Position numbers and translations under genes: made by a program. The notes under the pieces are model-generated. The model saw only the letters and a list, made by a program, of their open reading frames with translations. It made no database searches and was not told the origin of the DNA. Of a DNA stretch of 64,000 nt, positions 8,195 through 16,527 are shown one piece after another. Source of the stretch: Rhizohabitans arisaemae (GTDB lineage: Bacteria > Actinomycetota > Actinomycetes > Streptosporangiales > Streptosporangiaceae); the NCBI RefSeq assembly GCF_025996515.1, contig NZ_BLRH01000021.1, positions 242,690 through 306,689 on the forward strand. The letters are read 5' to 3'. The stretch's first letter is position 1. Each line of letters begins with the position of its first letter.

Positions 8195-8926
8195 TCAGCC
8201 CAGCAGGCGCAGCAGGGTTCCGCCGAGCACCTCGCCCCGCGCGTGCTCGTCCAGCGGCCAGTCCTGTACGCGGCGCAGCTCGGCCGCCGGGACGGTGTAC
8301 GGCGCGTCGGTGGAGAAGACCAGCCGGGAGGGGCCGATCTCCGGGTCCCGGCCGAGCTCGTTCAGCACGGTGTCCCAGGGTGCGTAGCAGGTGTCGCCGT
8401 ACAGGTTGGGCGCGTACCGCAACGCCGGCGCCGCGTCGATCCAGAAGTCGGTGGCGCCGCTGCGGCCCATGATGAACGGGGTCTGCGGATAGCGCCGGGC
8501 CAGGCTCGCCAGTGGCATCGGCAGGGCGCTAGGCGGGGTGCCGGTGCGGACATAGACCGGCCAGCCCGCCTCGGCGGCGACCTCCAGCAGCGGGTCGATC
8601 AGCCCGTCCAGCAGGTCGAAGCCCTGGAGCACGCTGTCCACCGCGAGGGCCCGCGCCCCGCCGTCCCTGGCGCGTCTGAGCTCGTCCACGGCGTCGGGCC
8701 CGCGCCACGGATTGGCGACCGCGTACGGGATCAACCGGCCTCCGGAGGCGGCGGCGGCCCGGGAGACCAGCTCGTTGCCTTCGCGGTTGTCGTAGGCGAG
8801 GCAGCGTTCTCCCGGCGCCACCAGCGCCTTGTCGATGCCGAGCTCGTCCATGGTCCCGATCAGCCGCCAGGCGCTCAGTTCGACCTCGCGGCCCCAGCCC
8901 AGCCGCACGTGCGCGTCGACGATCAT
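8195..8926 (-). CDS. Amidohydrolase-related TIM-barrel protein with altered metal site
   Basis: The 243-residue protein is related to its two neighbours of the amidohydrolase 2 (COG2159) type. The usual ligands are altered: the HxH motif reads DAHVRL, the strand-5 His is replaced in VYVRTGTPP, and the strand-6 His is Arg in FIMGRSG. The late Asp (FSTDAPY) remains. It may therefore lack a zinc centre and be a non-metal lyase, a partner subunit or a dead paralogue. The start at 8926 gives MIVDAH and overlaps the upstream gene by 4 bases. It is the last gene of the operon running from 12399. Confidence 0.75.
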   Translation of the reverse strand: MIVDAHVRLGWGREVELSAWRLIGTMDELGIDKALVAPGERCLAYDNREGNELVSRAAAASGGRLIPYAVANPWRGPDAVDELRRARDGGARALAVDSVLQGFDLLDGLIDPLLEVAAEAGWPVYVRTGTPPSALPMPLASLARRYPQTPFIMGRSGATDFWIDAAPALRYAPNLYGDTCYAPWDTVLNELGRDPEIGPSRLVFSTDAPYTVPAAELRRVQDWPLDEHARGEVLGGTLLRLLG

Positions 8927-9804
8927 CGGGTTCTCCCGGCGGTCAGGCCGAGTGCGGAGAGCGCGTCGGCGTGGATGATCTGTTCGATGAGTTCGGACGG
9001 GACGCGCGGCAGCGCCGTACCCGCCAGGATGTCGTTGACCCGGCGAAGCCCGGCGATCGCCTCCCCGGTGTTCGCGATGGGAAAGTCCGAGCCGAGCAGG
9101 AGTTTGTGGGCGCACCCCCACTCGACCGCGGCCAGCAGGGACTCGTAGCACACCCAGGGCCGCAGGTAGATCGAGGAGACGTCGGCGTAGACGTGGGGAT
9201 GTTTGCGGATCGTCGCCACGGTCTCCTTGCCCCAGGGATGGCCCATGTGGGCCATCACGATGCGCAGTTCGGGGAAGCGGAGCGCCACCTCGTCGGTGAC
9301 CAGCGGATAGGTGTAGCGCAGCGGTGCCTCGCGGATGGGGGAGGCGCCTTGGTGGAACAGGATGGGCAGGGCGTTGCGCTCGCAGTAGGCGTAGAACTCC
9401 AGCGCGGGCTCGCCGAGCGGGTCGAAGTTCTGGTAGTTCGGGCCGAGTTTGACACCGGCCAGCCCCAGGTCGCGGCAGCGTTCGGCTTCGTCCAGGCAGC
9501 CGGGGGAGGTGGGGTCGACGGACATGAAGCCGATACGGCGTGCGGGGTCGTTCGCGACGAACTCGGCGGTGGCGTCGTTGGTCCGCGCCGGGTCGTGCGG
9601 GATGCCGGTCGTGGCGGCCGGGTCGGCCACCGCGATGTTGAACACGATCGCGATGTCGGCCGCCGCCATGGCCCGGTCGAAGTCGGCCCAGGTGTTGGTG
9701 ACGACCACGGGCCGGTCGGTGCGCCAGGAGGTGAAGACCCGCCGCTCGTCCTCCGGTACCGCGTCCCGGTGTGTGGGTGTGTGGGCGTGCACGTCGACGA
9801 TCAT
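8923..9804 (-). CDS. Amidohydrolase family protein
   Basis: The 293-residue TIM-barrel hydrolase has all expected metal ligands: HxH in MIVDVHAHTP, strand-5 His in ILFHQG, strand-6 His in VMAHMGHPW, and Asp in LLGSDFPI. COG2159 proteins act as hydrolases, hydratases or decarboxylases on small carboxylates and lactones. The start at 9804 overlaps the upstream enolase-superfamily gene by 4 bases and gives a canonical N-terminus. In this operon a lactonase or a sugar-acid hydrolase role is plausible, but the substrate cannot be read from the sequence. Confidence 0.85.
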   Translation of the reverse strand: MIVDVHAHTPTHRDAVPEDERRVFTSWRTDRPVVVTNTWADFDRAMAAADIAIVFNIAVADPAATTGIPHDPARTNDATAEFVANDPARRIGFMSVDPTSPGCLDEAERCRDLGLAGVKLGPNYQNFDPLGEPALEFYAYCERNALPILFHQGASPIREAPLRYTYPLVTDEVALRFPELRIVMAHMGHPWGKETVATIRKHPHVYADVSSIYLRPWVCYESLLAAVEWGCAHKLLLGSDFPIANTGEAIAGLRRVNDILAGTALPRVPSELIEQIIHADALSALGLTAGRTR

Positions 9805-10907
9805 CGAAATTCCTTCAGCAGGTCTTCTTGGGGCCGGACCCCGAGGCCGGGCGCGTCGCCGAGCCGGACGCGGCGGCCGTCGCTCTCCAGCGGTTCGGCG
9901 AGGACGTCCTCGCTGTAGTAGTGGGCGCCGATGATGTCGGAGGGGAAGTCCCGCGACAGCGCGGGCAGGGCGCAGGCCACGTGGAGCTGCGCCGCGGCGC
10001 CGATGCCCAGCTCGCCGTTGGAGCCGATCAGGGTGTCGACCCCGAAGGCGGCGGCCAGCCGGCCCATCTCGACCGCACGGCCGGGCCCGCCGCTCTTGCC
10101 CACGTAGAGGCTGACGCAGTCGGCGGCCTCCGCCCGTACCAGCGCGGTCAGGTCGGCCAGGTTGAAGACGGACTCGTCCGCGATCACCGGGAGGCCCAGC
10201 CCGCGGAGTCCCCGCAGGCCGTCGAGGTCGTCCGGGGCCAGGGGTTGCTCGACGAAGGCGACGCCGTGGCCGACCAGCCGGGGGACGGCCCGGGCCGCCT
10301 GACTGCGGGTCCAGCCGCCGTTGGCGTCGGCGCCGAGGAACGCCGCGGGCCCGGCGAGCTCCCGGGCGCGGGCGACCCGGGCGAGGTCGCCGTCGACGCC
10401 GAGCCCGACTTTGACCTTGAACGCGTGGAACCCGGCGGCGACGGCCGTGTGGAAGACCGAGTCGAGGGCGGGGCCGTCCCCGGAGAGGGAGAGCTTGATC
10501 GGGATCTCGTCGTGGTATGGGCCGCCGAGGGCGACGGCGAGCGGGACGCCGAGGCTCTGCGCGTAGGCGTCCCACAGGGCGGTCGAGACGCCGGCCTTGG
10601 TGAAGGGGTTGCCCGCCAGGAGCCGGTCCATCAGCCGTTCCAGGGCGCCGACCGGGGTGAGGGACCGGCCGATCAGGGCGGGGGCCAGGATGTTCCGGAT
10701 GAAGTGGTCCGCGCTGGCGCCGTCCTCACCGCTCCACAGCGGCGTCGCGCTGACCTCGCCGAAGCCTTCGAGCCCGGTGTCGGTCACCACCCGAACCAGC
10801 AGGAAGTCGGAGCGGTCGTGTGTGCCGCGGGCGCCGGCCACGACCAGCCCGGGATGGACCTCCAGGCTGAGCCGCGCGGTGTGGATCGCGGTGACGACCG
10901 GCCTCAT
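9801..10907 (-). CDS. Enolase-superfamily enzyme (mandelate racemase / muconate lactonizing type)
   Basis: The 368-residue protein has the two-domain enolase-superfamily layout. Catalytic lysines are in FKVKVG; metal ligands appear in LGADANGG (Asp), FVEQPL (Glu) and VIADES (Asp/Glu); a second general base is probably the Lys in VGKSGG. The KxK plus GKSGG pattern is of the muconate-lactonizing subgroup, which includes cycloisomerases, epimerases and some sugar-acid dehydratases. Neighbouring sugar genes favour dehydration of an aldonate to a 2-keto-3-deoxy acid. It overlaps both neighbours by 4 bases, so it is tightly coupled in the creatininase operon. Confidence 0.88.
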   Translation of the reverse strand: MRPVVTAIHTARLSLEVHPGLVVAGARGTHDRSDFLLVRVVTDTGLEGFGEVSATPLWSGEDGASADHFIRNILAPALIGRSLTPVGALERLMDRLLAGNPFTKAGVSTALWDAYAQSLGVPLAVALGGPYHDEIPIKLSLSGDGPALDSVFHTAVAAGFHAFKVKVGLGVDGDLARVARARELAGPAAFLGADANGGWTRSQAARAVPRLVGHGVAFVEQPLAPDDLDGLRGLRGLGLPVIADESVFNLADLTALVRAEAADCVSLYVGKSGGPGRAVEMGRLAAAFGVDTLIGSNGELGIGAAAQLHVACALPALSRDFPSDIIGAHYYSEDVLAEPLESDGRRVRLGDAPGLGVRPQEDLLKEFR

Positions 10908-11665
10908 CGGTCGGCCGCCAGCAGCGCCCGGGGGTTGTCGACCAGCATCGCCCGCCGCTGGGCGTCGGTGATCCCCCAGCCGTCGATCTCGGCGACCCGG
11001 GCCACCGCGTAGTCCTGGCTCTTGCGGTCGGACAGCCCGGCGTCGGTGCCGAACAGGACCTTGTGGCCTGGGGCGCGGGCGAGGATCTCGCGGGCGGCGT
11101 ACGGCGGGGTGCCGCAGATGCACAGGTAGAGGTTGTCGGTCTCGACGGTGAGGGCGAGGGATTCGCGCCAGGTGTCGTGCAGACCGCCGTGCCCGAGGAC
11201 GACGGGGAGGGTGGGATGGCGCCGGGCGAGGGCGGCGATCTGGCCTGCGGTGGAGTAGGGCGGGGTGCCGTCGTGGCTGAGCAGGATGCCGCCTCTGGCG
11301 GCGAGTGCCTCGCAGATCGGGTCGAGGGCCAGTTCGTGCATGCTGAAACCCTGGAGCCAGGGGTGGAGTTTGAGGCCGCGCAGGCCGAGCCGGCCGAGCA
11401 TCCGGTCCACCTCGTCGGCCGCGTCCGGTTTGCGGGGGTGGACGGTGCCGAATCCGGTGAGCCGGTCGGGGTGGCGGGCGACGAACGCGGCGAGGTCGTC
11501 GTTGGTCTCGGGGGTGGCGTCGAAGAGGCCGTCGTGGCTGAGGACCAGCGCGTGCTCGATGCCGGCGGAGTCCATGAAGGCGACGAACTCGTCGGCGCCG
11601 AACGGGACGCCGCCCAGCCAGCTCTTGGTCCGCCAGGAGGGGGTGTGGGTGTGGAAGTCGATCAC
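10904..11665 (-). CDS. Amidohydrolase family protein
   Basis: The 253-residue TIM-barrel hydrolase has its metal ligands intact: HxH in VIDFHTHTP, His in ILLSHDGTPP, His in VVLGHGGLHD and Asp in VLFGTDAGL. GTG at 11665 was chosen because it gives this canonical N-terminus and overlaps the creatininase-family stop in a GTGA junction. It is related to the proteins at 8195 and 8923. All three lie in one operon with the enolase-superfamily gene, so they probably act on successive or alternative intermediates of one pathway. Confidence 0.85.
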   Translation of the reverse strand: MIDFHTHTPSWRTKSWLGGVPFGADEFVAFMDSAGIEHALVLSHDGLFDATPETNDDLAAFVARHPDRLTGFGTVHPRKPDAADEVDRMLGRLGLRGLKLHPWLQGFSMHELALDPICEALAARGGILLSHDGTPPYSTAGQIAALARRHPTLPVVLGHGGLHDTWRESLALTVETDNLYLCICGTPPYAAREILARAPGHKVLFGTDAGLSDRKSQDYAVARVAEIDGWGITDAQRRAMLVDNPRALLAADR

Positions 11666-12399
11666 AGGGTGCTCGCAAGTTCGACCAGGCGGCCGGCCGC
11701 CTGGGTGATCAGCTGGTCGAGCCGGCGCTTGCCGTCGCCGGTCCGGGCCAGCTCGGGCCGGTCGGTGTAGCCGTCGATCCCCCGCCACACCGCCGCGGCG
11801 TGCAGGTCCACCCCGGGGACGGCGAGGGTCGCCGGAGCCCGTTCGCGGGGTGGGCGCGGACCGACCAGGTCGGGCCGGACGGCCAGGACGATCGAGGTCT
11901 CGTACTCCCCGGCGTGCCCGGGGACCGGTGCCTGCGCCTCGGGGGAGGCGAGCCGCCAGTAGTCCAGGTGGGCGACGGAGAGGCCGTGCCGGGTGGAGCC
12001 GGCGGCGGACGCGGCGTGGCAGACACCGGTGTTGCCGCCGTGGCCGTTGATCAGGACGACCCGCCGCCCGCCCTGAGCGGCGATCGAGCGGAGCAGGTCG
12101 TCCAGGACGGCGAGGAGGGTTCCGGGGGAGAGGGAGAGGGTCCCGCCGAACGCCAGATGGTGGTCGGAGGCGCCGAAGGCGAGGACGGGGGCGACGATCA
12201 GGGTACGGGCGCTGCGCCCGGCTGCGGCCTGTGCCGCGCCTTCGGCGACGGTCTCCGCGATCAGGGCGTCGGTCGAGGTGGGCAGGTGGGGACCGTGCTG
12301 TTCGGTGGCGCCGACGGGGATGAGGACGAGGGCCTCCGGGAGGTGCCGGTTCAGCCGGTCGCGGTCGGCCGCAGTCCAGTGGAGGGCGATCGACACCAT
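11662..12399 (-). CDS. Creatininase family protein
   Basis: The 245-residue protein has the family's metal-site motifs: VGATEQHGPHLP, TSTDA, NGHGGN and HAGEYETS. Members are metal-dependent amidohydrolases that open cyclic amides or lactams, including creatininase and the F420-pathway protein MftE. Here it is the first gene of a five-gene operon (creatininase, amidohydrolase, enolase type, amidohydrolase, amidohydrolase). It may hydrolyse a cyclic ester or amide of the sugar acid, which is inference. The promoter region just upstream carries two ATATCG-type half sites. Confidence 0.88.
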   Translation of the reverse strand: MVSIALHWTAADRDRLNRHLPEALVLIPVGATEQHGPHLPTSTDALIAETVAEGAAQAAAGRSARTLIVAPVLAFGASDHHLAFGGTLSLSPGTLLAVLDDLLRSIAAQGGRRVVLINGHGGNTGVCHAASAAGSTRHGLSVAHLDYWRLASPEAQAPVPGHAGEYETSIVLAVRPDLVGPRPPRERAPATLAVPGVDLHAAAVWRGIDGYTDRPELARTGDGKRRLDQLITQAAGRLVELASTL

Positions 12400-12404
12400 T
12401 CAAG

Positions 12405-12444
12405 ATCCTTCGATATATCGTATTTATTTCCGATGTATCGAATC
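12405..12444 (-). promoter_or_regulatory. Putative IclR operator before the creatininase operon
   Basis: The 45-base gap between the iclR stop and the creatininase ATG has TTCGATATATCG at 12409-12420 and CGATGTATCGAA at 12431-12442. Together they form an imperfect inverted repeat around an AT-rich centre. This is the clearest of five related sites in the window. Its position, directly between the regulator gene and the operon, suggests it is the main target of the IclR protein. Confidence 0.6.
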
Positions 12445-13266
12445 TTAGGGAGTGGCGGACTCGAAAGGCAATGATCTGATCCGGGATCCGAGCCGCCGCG
12501 AGATGAGCAGACCGAGCCGGACCAGGCCCGCGGCCGCGGCCTCACGTCGCTCTCCTACCAGGTCCCGGGCGAATCCGGTGACCCCGACGGATCCGGCGAC
12601 CCGGTCCTCCGCGTCGAAGAAGGGCGCGGCGGCGCACGAGATCTCCGCCTGGTCCTCTTCCTCCTCCAAGGCGTACCCGTCGGCCCGGACCCTCGCCAGT
12701 AGCTCCGTGAACGGCTCCGGGCCGGTCTCGCGGGCGCGCGGCCCCTGGCCCGGTGTGAGGCGCCGCAGCAGGGGTGCCAGCTCCTGCGGGGGCAGGTAGG
12801 CGGAGATCGCCCGGCCGAGCGCGGTCATGTCGAAGGGCGCGACCTTCCCCGGGTAGGTGTCGAACTGGATGAACCCCGGGGTTGCGGCCTTGGCCACGTA
12901 GACCACCGAGGCGCCGTCGAGCACCCCGATGTGCACGGGCATCCCGATCTCGTCGGCGAGCGCCCGCATCTCGGCGGTCGCGATCTGGGAGAGGTCGACC
13001 TTGCGGACCAGCTGGCTGGCGAGGCTGTAGAGCCGGAGCGTCGGGTGCCAGAAGTGGCTGCGCCCGACCACCCGCCGGGCGGCGTACCCGCGGTGTTCCA
13101 GGGTGTAGACGATACTCGCGCAGGTCGCCAGGGGGATCCGCGTCACCTTGGCCAGCGCCGTGAGGGTGAGCTCCTCCTCGGCCATGACCAGCTGCTCCAG
13201 GACGGTCAGGGTGCGGTCCACTCCGGGGGACGCCGGGCGATCCGACCCGCCATCGCTCTCAGGCAT
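12445..13266 (-). CDS. IclR-family transcriptional regulator
   Basis: The 273-residue protein has an N-terminal winged helix (residues 18-75, with LTLTALAKVTRIPLATCAS) and a C-terminal effector-binding GAF-like domain (GVLDGASVVYVAKA, then ALGRAISAYLP). IclR proteins are dimers that sense small carboxylates and often control catabolic operons for aromatic or sugar acids. The ATG at 13266 gives a usual length; upstream in-frame GTG codons would add 15-20 residues. It is divergent from the aldolase/kinase genes and sits upstream of the creatininase operon, so it is the obvious local regulator. Confidence 0.92.
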   Translation of the reverse strand: MPESDGGSDRPASPGVDRTLTVLEQLVMAEEELTLTALAKVTRIPLATCASIVYTLEHRGYAARRVVGRSHFWHPTLRLYSLASQLVRKVDLSQIATAEMRALADEIGMPVHIGVLDGASVVYVAKAATPGFIQFDTYPGKVAPFDMTALGRAISAYLPPQELAPLLRRLTPGQGPRARETGPEPFTELLARVRADGYALEEEEDQAEISCAAAPFFDAEDRVAGSVGVTGFARDLVGERREAAAAGLVRLGLLISRRLGSRIRSLPFESATP

Positions 13267-13330
13267 CGGCCTGTTCCACCTCTCGTTTCGTGTCTCCACC
13301 GTGTCGGCGACCCGCAATTGAATATTCTGG

Positions 13331-13362
13331 GATTCCGATAGTTTTTTCATCATATCGAAAAG
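13331..13362 (+). promoter_or_regulatory. Putative IclR operator between iclR and the aldolase gene
   Basis: TTCCGATAG at 13333-13341 and ATATCGAAAA at 13352-13361 form an imperfect inverted repeat in an AT-rich patch between the divergent iclR and aldolase genes. This suits autoregulation of iclR together with control of the aldolase/kinase pair. The identity of the binding protein is inferred from neighbourhood. Confidence 0.55.
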
Positions 13363-13406
13363 ATGGTGCTGTGGGCCCTGGATAGGAGACACCTCTGGCC
13401 GGTGTC

Positions 13407-14015
13407 GTGGCCATCGCCCGCCTCCGCGAAACCGAACCCGACGACGCCATTGTGACCGCCCTCCGGGACGGTGGTGTCCGGCTTGCGGAGATCACCCTGA
13501 CCAGTCCCGGAGCGCTCGCCGCGATTCGCCGGTGGAGCGCCCGCGACGACGTGGTCGCCGGAGCCGGAACCGTGCGCACCGCCGCCGACGCGCAGGCGGC
13601 GATCGAGGCCGGAGCCCGGTTCCTGGTCACCCCGGTCACCGTCCCGGACGTGCTCCAAGCGGCCCGGGACGCCGGGGTGCCGGTCGCGTGCGGCGCGCTC
13701 ACCCCCACCGAGATCGAGACGGCCTGGCGGCACGGCGCGGCCGTGGTCAAGGTGTTCCCCGTCTCCGCCCTCGGCGACGCCGCCTACCTGCGGGCCGTCC
13801 GCGAACCGCTTGACGACGTGCCGCTGCTGCCCACCGGCGGGGTGCGCTGGGAGGACGTCGCGGGCTACGCGCGGATCGGCTGCGCCGGGGTCGGCGTCGG
13901 CGGCGCACTCGTCTCCGAGGAACTGGTGGCCGACCGCCGCTGGGACACGATCACTCAGCGTGCGGCCGCGTTCACCGCCGCGTGGCGGGAAGGGCTGGTA
14001 CGGCACGATGCCTGA
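13407..14015 (+). CDS. eda: KDPG/KHG aldolase (copy 1)
   Basis: This TIM-barrel class I aldolase is of the 2-keto-3-deoxy-6-phosphogluconate type. It keeps Arg in IARLRE, Glu in RLAEITL, TPVTVPDV and the Schiff-base Lys in AVVKVFPVS. It cleaves KDPG-like substrates to pyruvate and an aldehyde phosphate. The GTG at 13407 trims strand 1. The frame is open back to 13386, so a CTG at 13395, six bases after GGAG, could give the missing AGVVAIA; copy 2 at 35421 has the full N-terminus. An indel relative to copy 2 changed this start region. It overlaps the kinase gene by 8 bases. Confidence 0.9.
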   Translation: MAIARLRETEPDDAIVTALRDGGVRLAEITLTSPGALAAIRRWSARDDVVAGAGTVRTAADAQAAIEAGARFLVTPVTVPDVLQAARDAGVPVACGALTPTEIETAWRHGAAVVKVFPVSALGDAAYLRAVREPLDDVPLLPTGGVRWEDVAGYARIGCAGVGVGGALVSEELVADRRWDTITQRAAAFTAAWREGLVRHDA

Positions 14016-14955
14016 CGTCCTCACCCTCGGCGAGACCATGGCCTGCCTGCGGGCCGGCGGGCAGATCCGGCTCGGCGGAACCGCCCAGGTGAGCGTGGCC
14101 GGAGCCGAGGCCAACGTCGCGATCGGCCTGGCCCGGCTCGGGCATGACGTCGCCTACACCGGTGCCGTCGGCCCCGACCAGTTCGGCGAGCTCGTCCGGC
14201 GGACCCTGCGCGCCGAAGGCGTGGACATCCGCGCGATCCGGACCGACCCGGCGCCGACCGGCATCGTGGTGTTCGAACAGCGCCTGGCCGGGGTGGTCCG
14301 GGTCGACTACCACCGGCTCGGCTCCGCCGGGAGCCGACTCGGCGTCCCCGACGTGGAGAAGGCCTTCGCCGGATCCACCTGCCCGCCGCGGATTCTGCAC
14401 GTCACCGGGGTGACCCTCGCCCTCGGTGCGGGACCGGCGGAAGCGGTGCGCACCGCCATCGGCCTGGCCCAGGCCGCCGGAACCCTGGTCTGCCTGGACG
14501 TCAACCACCGCAGCCGCCTCTGGCCCGAGGACCTGGCCCGCCGGACGCTCACCGAGGTGGCCGCCCAGGCCGACCTGGTCATCGCCTCCGAGGACGAGCT
14601 CGCCCTCGCCGCGCCGGGCCACGACGAGCCGAGCCGGGTGGCCTCCCTGCTCGCCGGGCGGGCCGGTCAGGTCGTGGTCAAACGAGGATCCGACGGCGCG
14701 ACCGTCTACACCCCGGAGGAGAGGATCGACCTCCCCGCCAGGCCGGTCGTCGCCGTCGACCCGATCGGCGCGGGCGACGCCTTCGTCGCCGGGTACCTGT
14801 CCGGGCTGCTGGACGGACTGCCACCGCGCGGCCGGCTGGACCGCGCCGTCACCTGCGGAGCCTTCGCCGTCGCCGCCTCCGGGGACTGGGAGGGCCTGCC
14901 CACCCGCGCCGAGCTGCCCCTGCTCGGTCTCCCCGGCGGAACGGCACTCCGTTGA
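14008..14955 (+). CDS. PfkB-family sugar kinase, probable 2-keto-3-deoxygluconate kinase (copy 1)
   Basis: The 315-residue ribokinase-fold enzyme has the N-terminal GGTAQVSVAGAEANVAIG sugar-binding signature and the ATP/anion-hole motif DPIGAGDAFVAGY with the catalytic Asp near residue 257. It starts inside the end of the aldolase gene, so the pair is translationally coupled. Its likely job is phosphorylating the 2-keto-3-deoxy acid that the aldolase then cleaves. Copy 2 at 36055-37002 has the same length and very high similarity. Other PfkB substrates cannot be excluded from sequence alone. Confidence 0.9.
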   Translation: MPDVLTLGETMACLRAGGQIRLGGTAQVSVAGAEANVAIGLARLGHDVAYTGAVGPDQFGELVRRTLRAEGVDIRAIRTDPAPTGIVVFEQRLAGVVRVDYHRLGSAGSRLGVPDVEKAFAGSTCPPRILHVTGVTLALGAGPAEAVRTAIGLAQAAGTLVCLDVNHRSRLWPEDLARRTLTEVAAQADLVIASEDELALAAPGHDEPSRVASLLAGRAGQVVVKRGSDGATVYTPEERIDLPARPVVAVDPIGAGDAFVAGYLSGLLDGLPPRGRLDRAVTCGAFAVAASGDWEGLPTRAELPLLGLPGGTALR

Positions 14956-15303
14956 CGGTACGCCGGGCCCGTCGGTTCCCTGGATCGCGGGACTCCGGAG
15001 AGGTGGCCGTATCTTGGGCCCCGCCCAGGTCTTCGCCCGCGTGGAACCGTACCCGGACGCTGTCCTGGAGGCCGGGTGACGTACGGCGACCGGAGCGTGC
15101 CTCGGGCGCGGCGCGCGACGTCGTCTTCGGCCGAGGGGGGCGTCGCCGGTCTCACCGGGGACGGCGAACGGCCGGTCGGCTGCGGCCCGTCGGCATTCCC
15201 GGTGGGAGGGCGCTCCGATGACCGGTACGGCGTACGTCGCGGCCGCTGCCGAGGAAGGGCGGGATAGGGCGATCTGGGTGCCTTCCGCTGTCAGAATGGT
15301 CCG
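14956..15303. other. Intergenic region between kinase and lactonase
   Basis: These 348 bases hold no convincing gene. The last 60 bases, up to the lactonase start, resemble the sequence just after kinase copy 2 (37060-37110): a shared GGTGCCTTCCGCT block and a GTGCGGCACAC-like block. The duplication that produced the two aldolase/kinase pairs therefore extended this far. A CAGAAT hexamer at 15291-15296, seven bases before the ATG at 15304, could be a -10 box for a leaderless transcript. Confidence 0.4.
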
Positions 15304-16299
15304 ATGAATGTGCGGCACACGATGTACGTCGCGGCTGCGGCGGGCGAGGCGAGGGACGGCGCGATCCATGTGCTCTCCCTGGCGGACGGGCGGATGACAC
15401 CGGAGGGCGTGACCCCGGTGCCGGGACAGAACCCGACCTATCTCGCCGCGAGCCCGGACGGCCGGGTGCTGTACTCCGTCGACGAGAGCGGGTACGGGCG
15501 GGTCGCCGCGTGGGCCGTACGGCAGGGCGGGCTCACCGCGCTCGGCGAGCCGCGATCCACCGGGGGAGCCGGGCCGTGCCATCTCGCCGTCGACCCCACC
15601 GGGCGGTTCGTGCTGGTGGCGAACTACGGCGGCGGTTCGGTTGCCGTGCTGCCGATCCTCCCCGAAGGCGGGCTGGGCGACCCGGTGGAGACCGTCGTGC
15701 TCGGCGAGACCCGGCCGGGGGCGTCCCGGGCGCACATGGTGGCCTTCGACCGTGATCGTGATCAGGTCCTGGTGACCGATCTCGGCACCGATCTGGTGTA
15801 CCGGTTCCGGCTCACCGGCACGGGCCGGCTCCACGGGCTGGGGGAGATCGCGATGCCCGCGGGTTCGGGGCCGCGGCACCTGGAGATCACCGGGCGGTAC
15901 GCCTATGTCGCCGGTGAGCTGGACGCCACCCTCTCCGTGGTCGACCTGGACGCCGGAACTGTCCTCGTCGCTGTCCCGTCCACTGAGTCGGACTCAGGCG
16001 AGAGGTGCTACCCGTCGGCGATCCGGTTGAGCGACGACGGCAGGCTGTGCATCGTCGCCAACCGGGGACCGGAGACCGTGGCGGTGTTCCGGGTCCGCGG
16101 TCCCCAGGTGCAGCGGTTCGCCGAGTTCGGCTGCACCGGCCGTCATCCGCGGGACCTGACCCTGGGACCCGGCGGGCTGTACGCGGCCAACCTCGGCTCG
16201 GGAGAAGTTGCCGCCCTCGGGTGGCCGGCCTGCGGTGGTACGGCGACGATTCGCCAGGTTCTGCCGCTGCCGGGCGCGAGCTCGATCCTCTTCGCCTGA
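15304..16299 (+). CDS. Lactonase family protein (6-phosphogluconolactonase-like beta-propeller)
   Basis: The 331-residue protein is of the seven-bladed YbhE/Pgl type. Repeated blade motifs include NPTYLAASPDGRVLYSV, GPCHLAVDPTGRFVLVANY and GPRHLEITGRYAYVAGE. Family members hydrolyse sugar lactones or bind cofactors. In this cluster it would open the aldonolactone made by the SDR enzymes, feeding the dehydratase. Spacing to the putative -10 box suggests a leaderless mRNA. No signal peptide is visible, so it is cytosolic. The substrate is inferred. Confidence 0.88.
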   Translation: MNVRHTMYVAAAAGEARDGAIHVLSLADGRMTPEGVTPVPGQNPTYLAASPDGRVLYSVDESGYGRVAAWAVRQGGLTALGEPRSTGGAGPCHLAVDPTGRFVLVANYGGGSVAVLPILPEGGLGDPVETVVLGETRPGASRAHMVAFDRDRDQVLVTDLGTDLVYRFRLTGTGRLHGLGEIAMPAGSGPRHLEITGRYAYVAGELDATLSVVDLDAGTVLVAVPSTESDSGERCYPSAIRLSDDGRLCIVANRGPETVAVFRVRGPQVQRFAEFGCTGRHPRDLTLGPGGLYAANLGSGEVAALGWPACGGTATIRQVLPLPGASSILFA

Positions 16300-16527
16300 C
16301 ACGTCCGCGCGTTCCCGGGTCCGGGCGCCGGAGGCCGTACCGCGACATCGCCCAGGAGCCGGCCCTGCTGACGGCCGTCGAAGTGGGCATTCCCTGGCCG
16401 CCCTCCCGACGTCGCCGCCCGTCGGCGGAGGTGCGCATCCTGCACGGGCAAACACGGGTTTGCCTGAAGCGCCGCAAGTGGTGCTGCTAGCGTGACGGCA
16501 TTCCCACCCGCCACAGTTGGGATCACC
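16300..16527. other. Intergenic region upstream of MazG-like gene
   Basis: No gene is seen in these 228 bases. TAGCGT at 16489-16494, about 35 bases before the MazG-like ATG, is a plausible -10 box. A short sequence near 16330 (CGCCGGAGGCCGTACCGCG) also occurs near 29965, upstream of the second carbohydrate locus. Confidence 0.35.
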
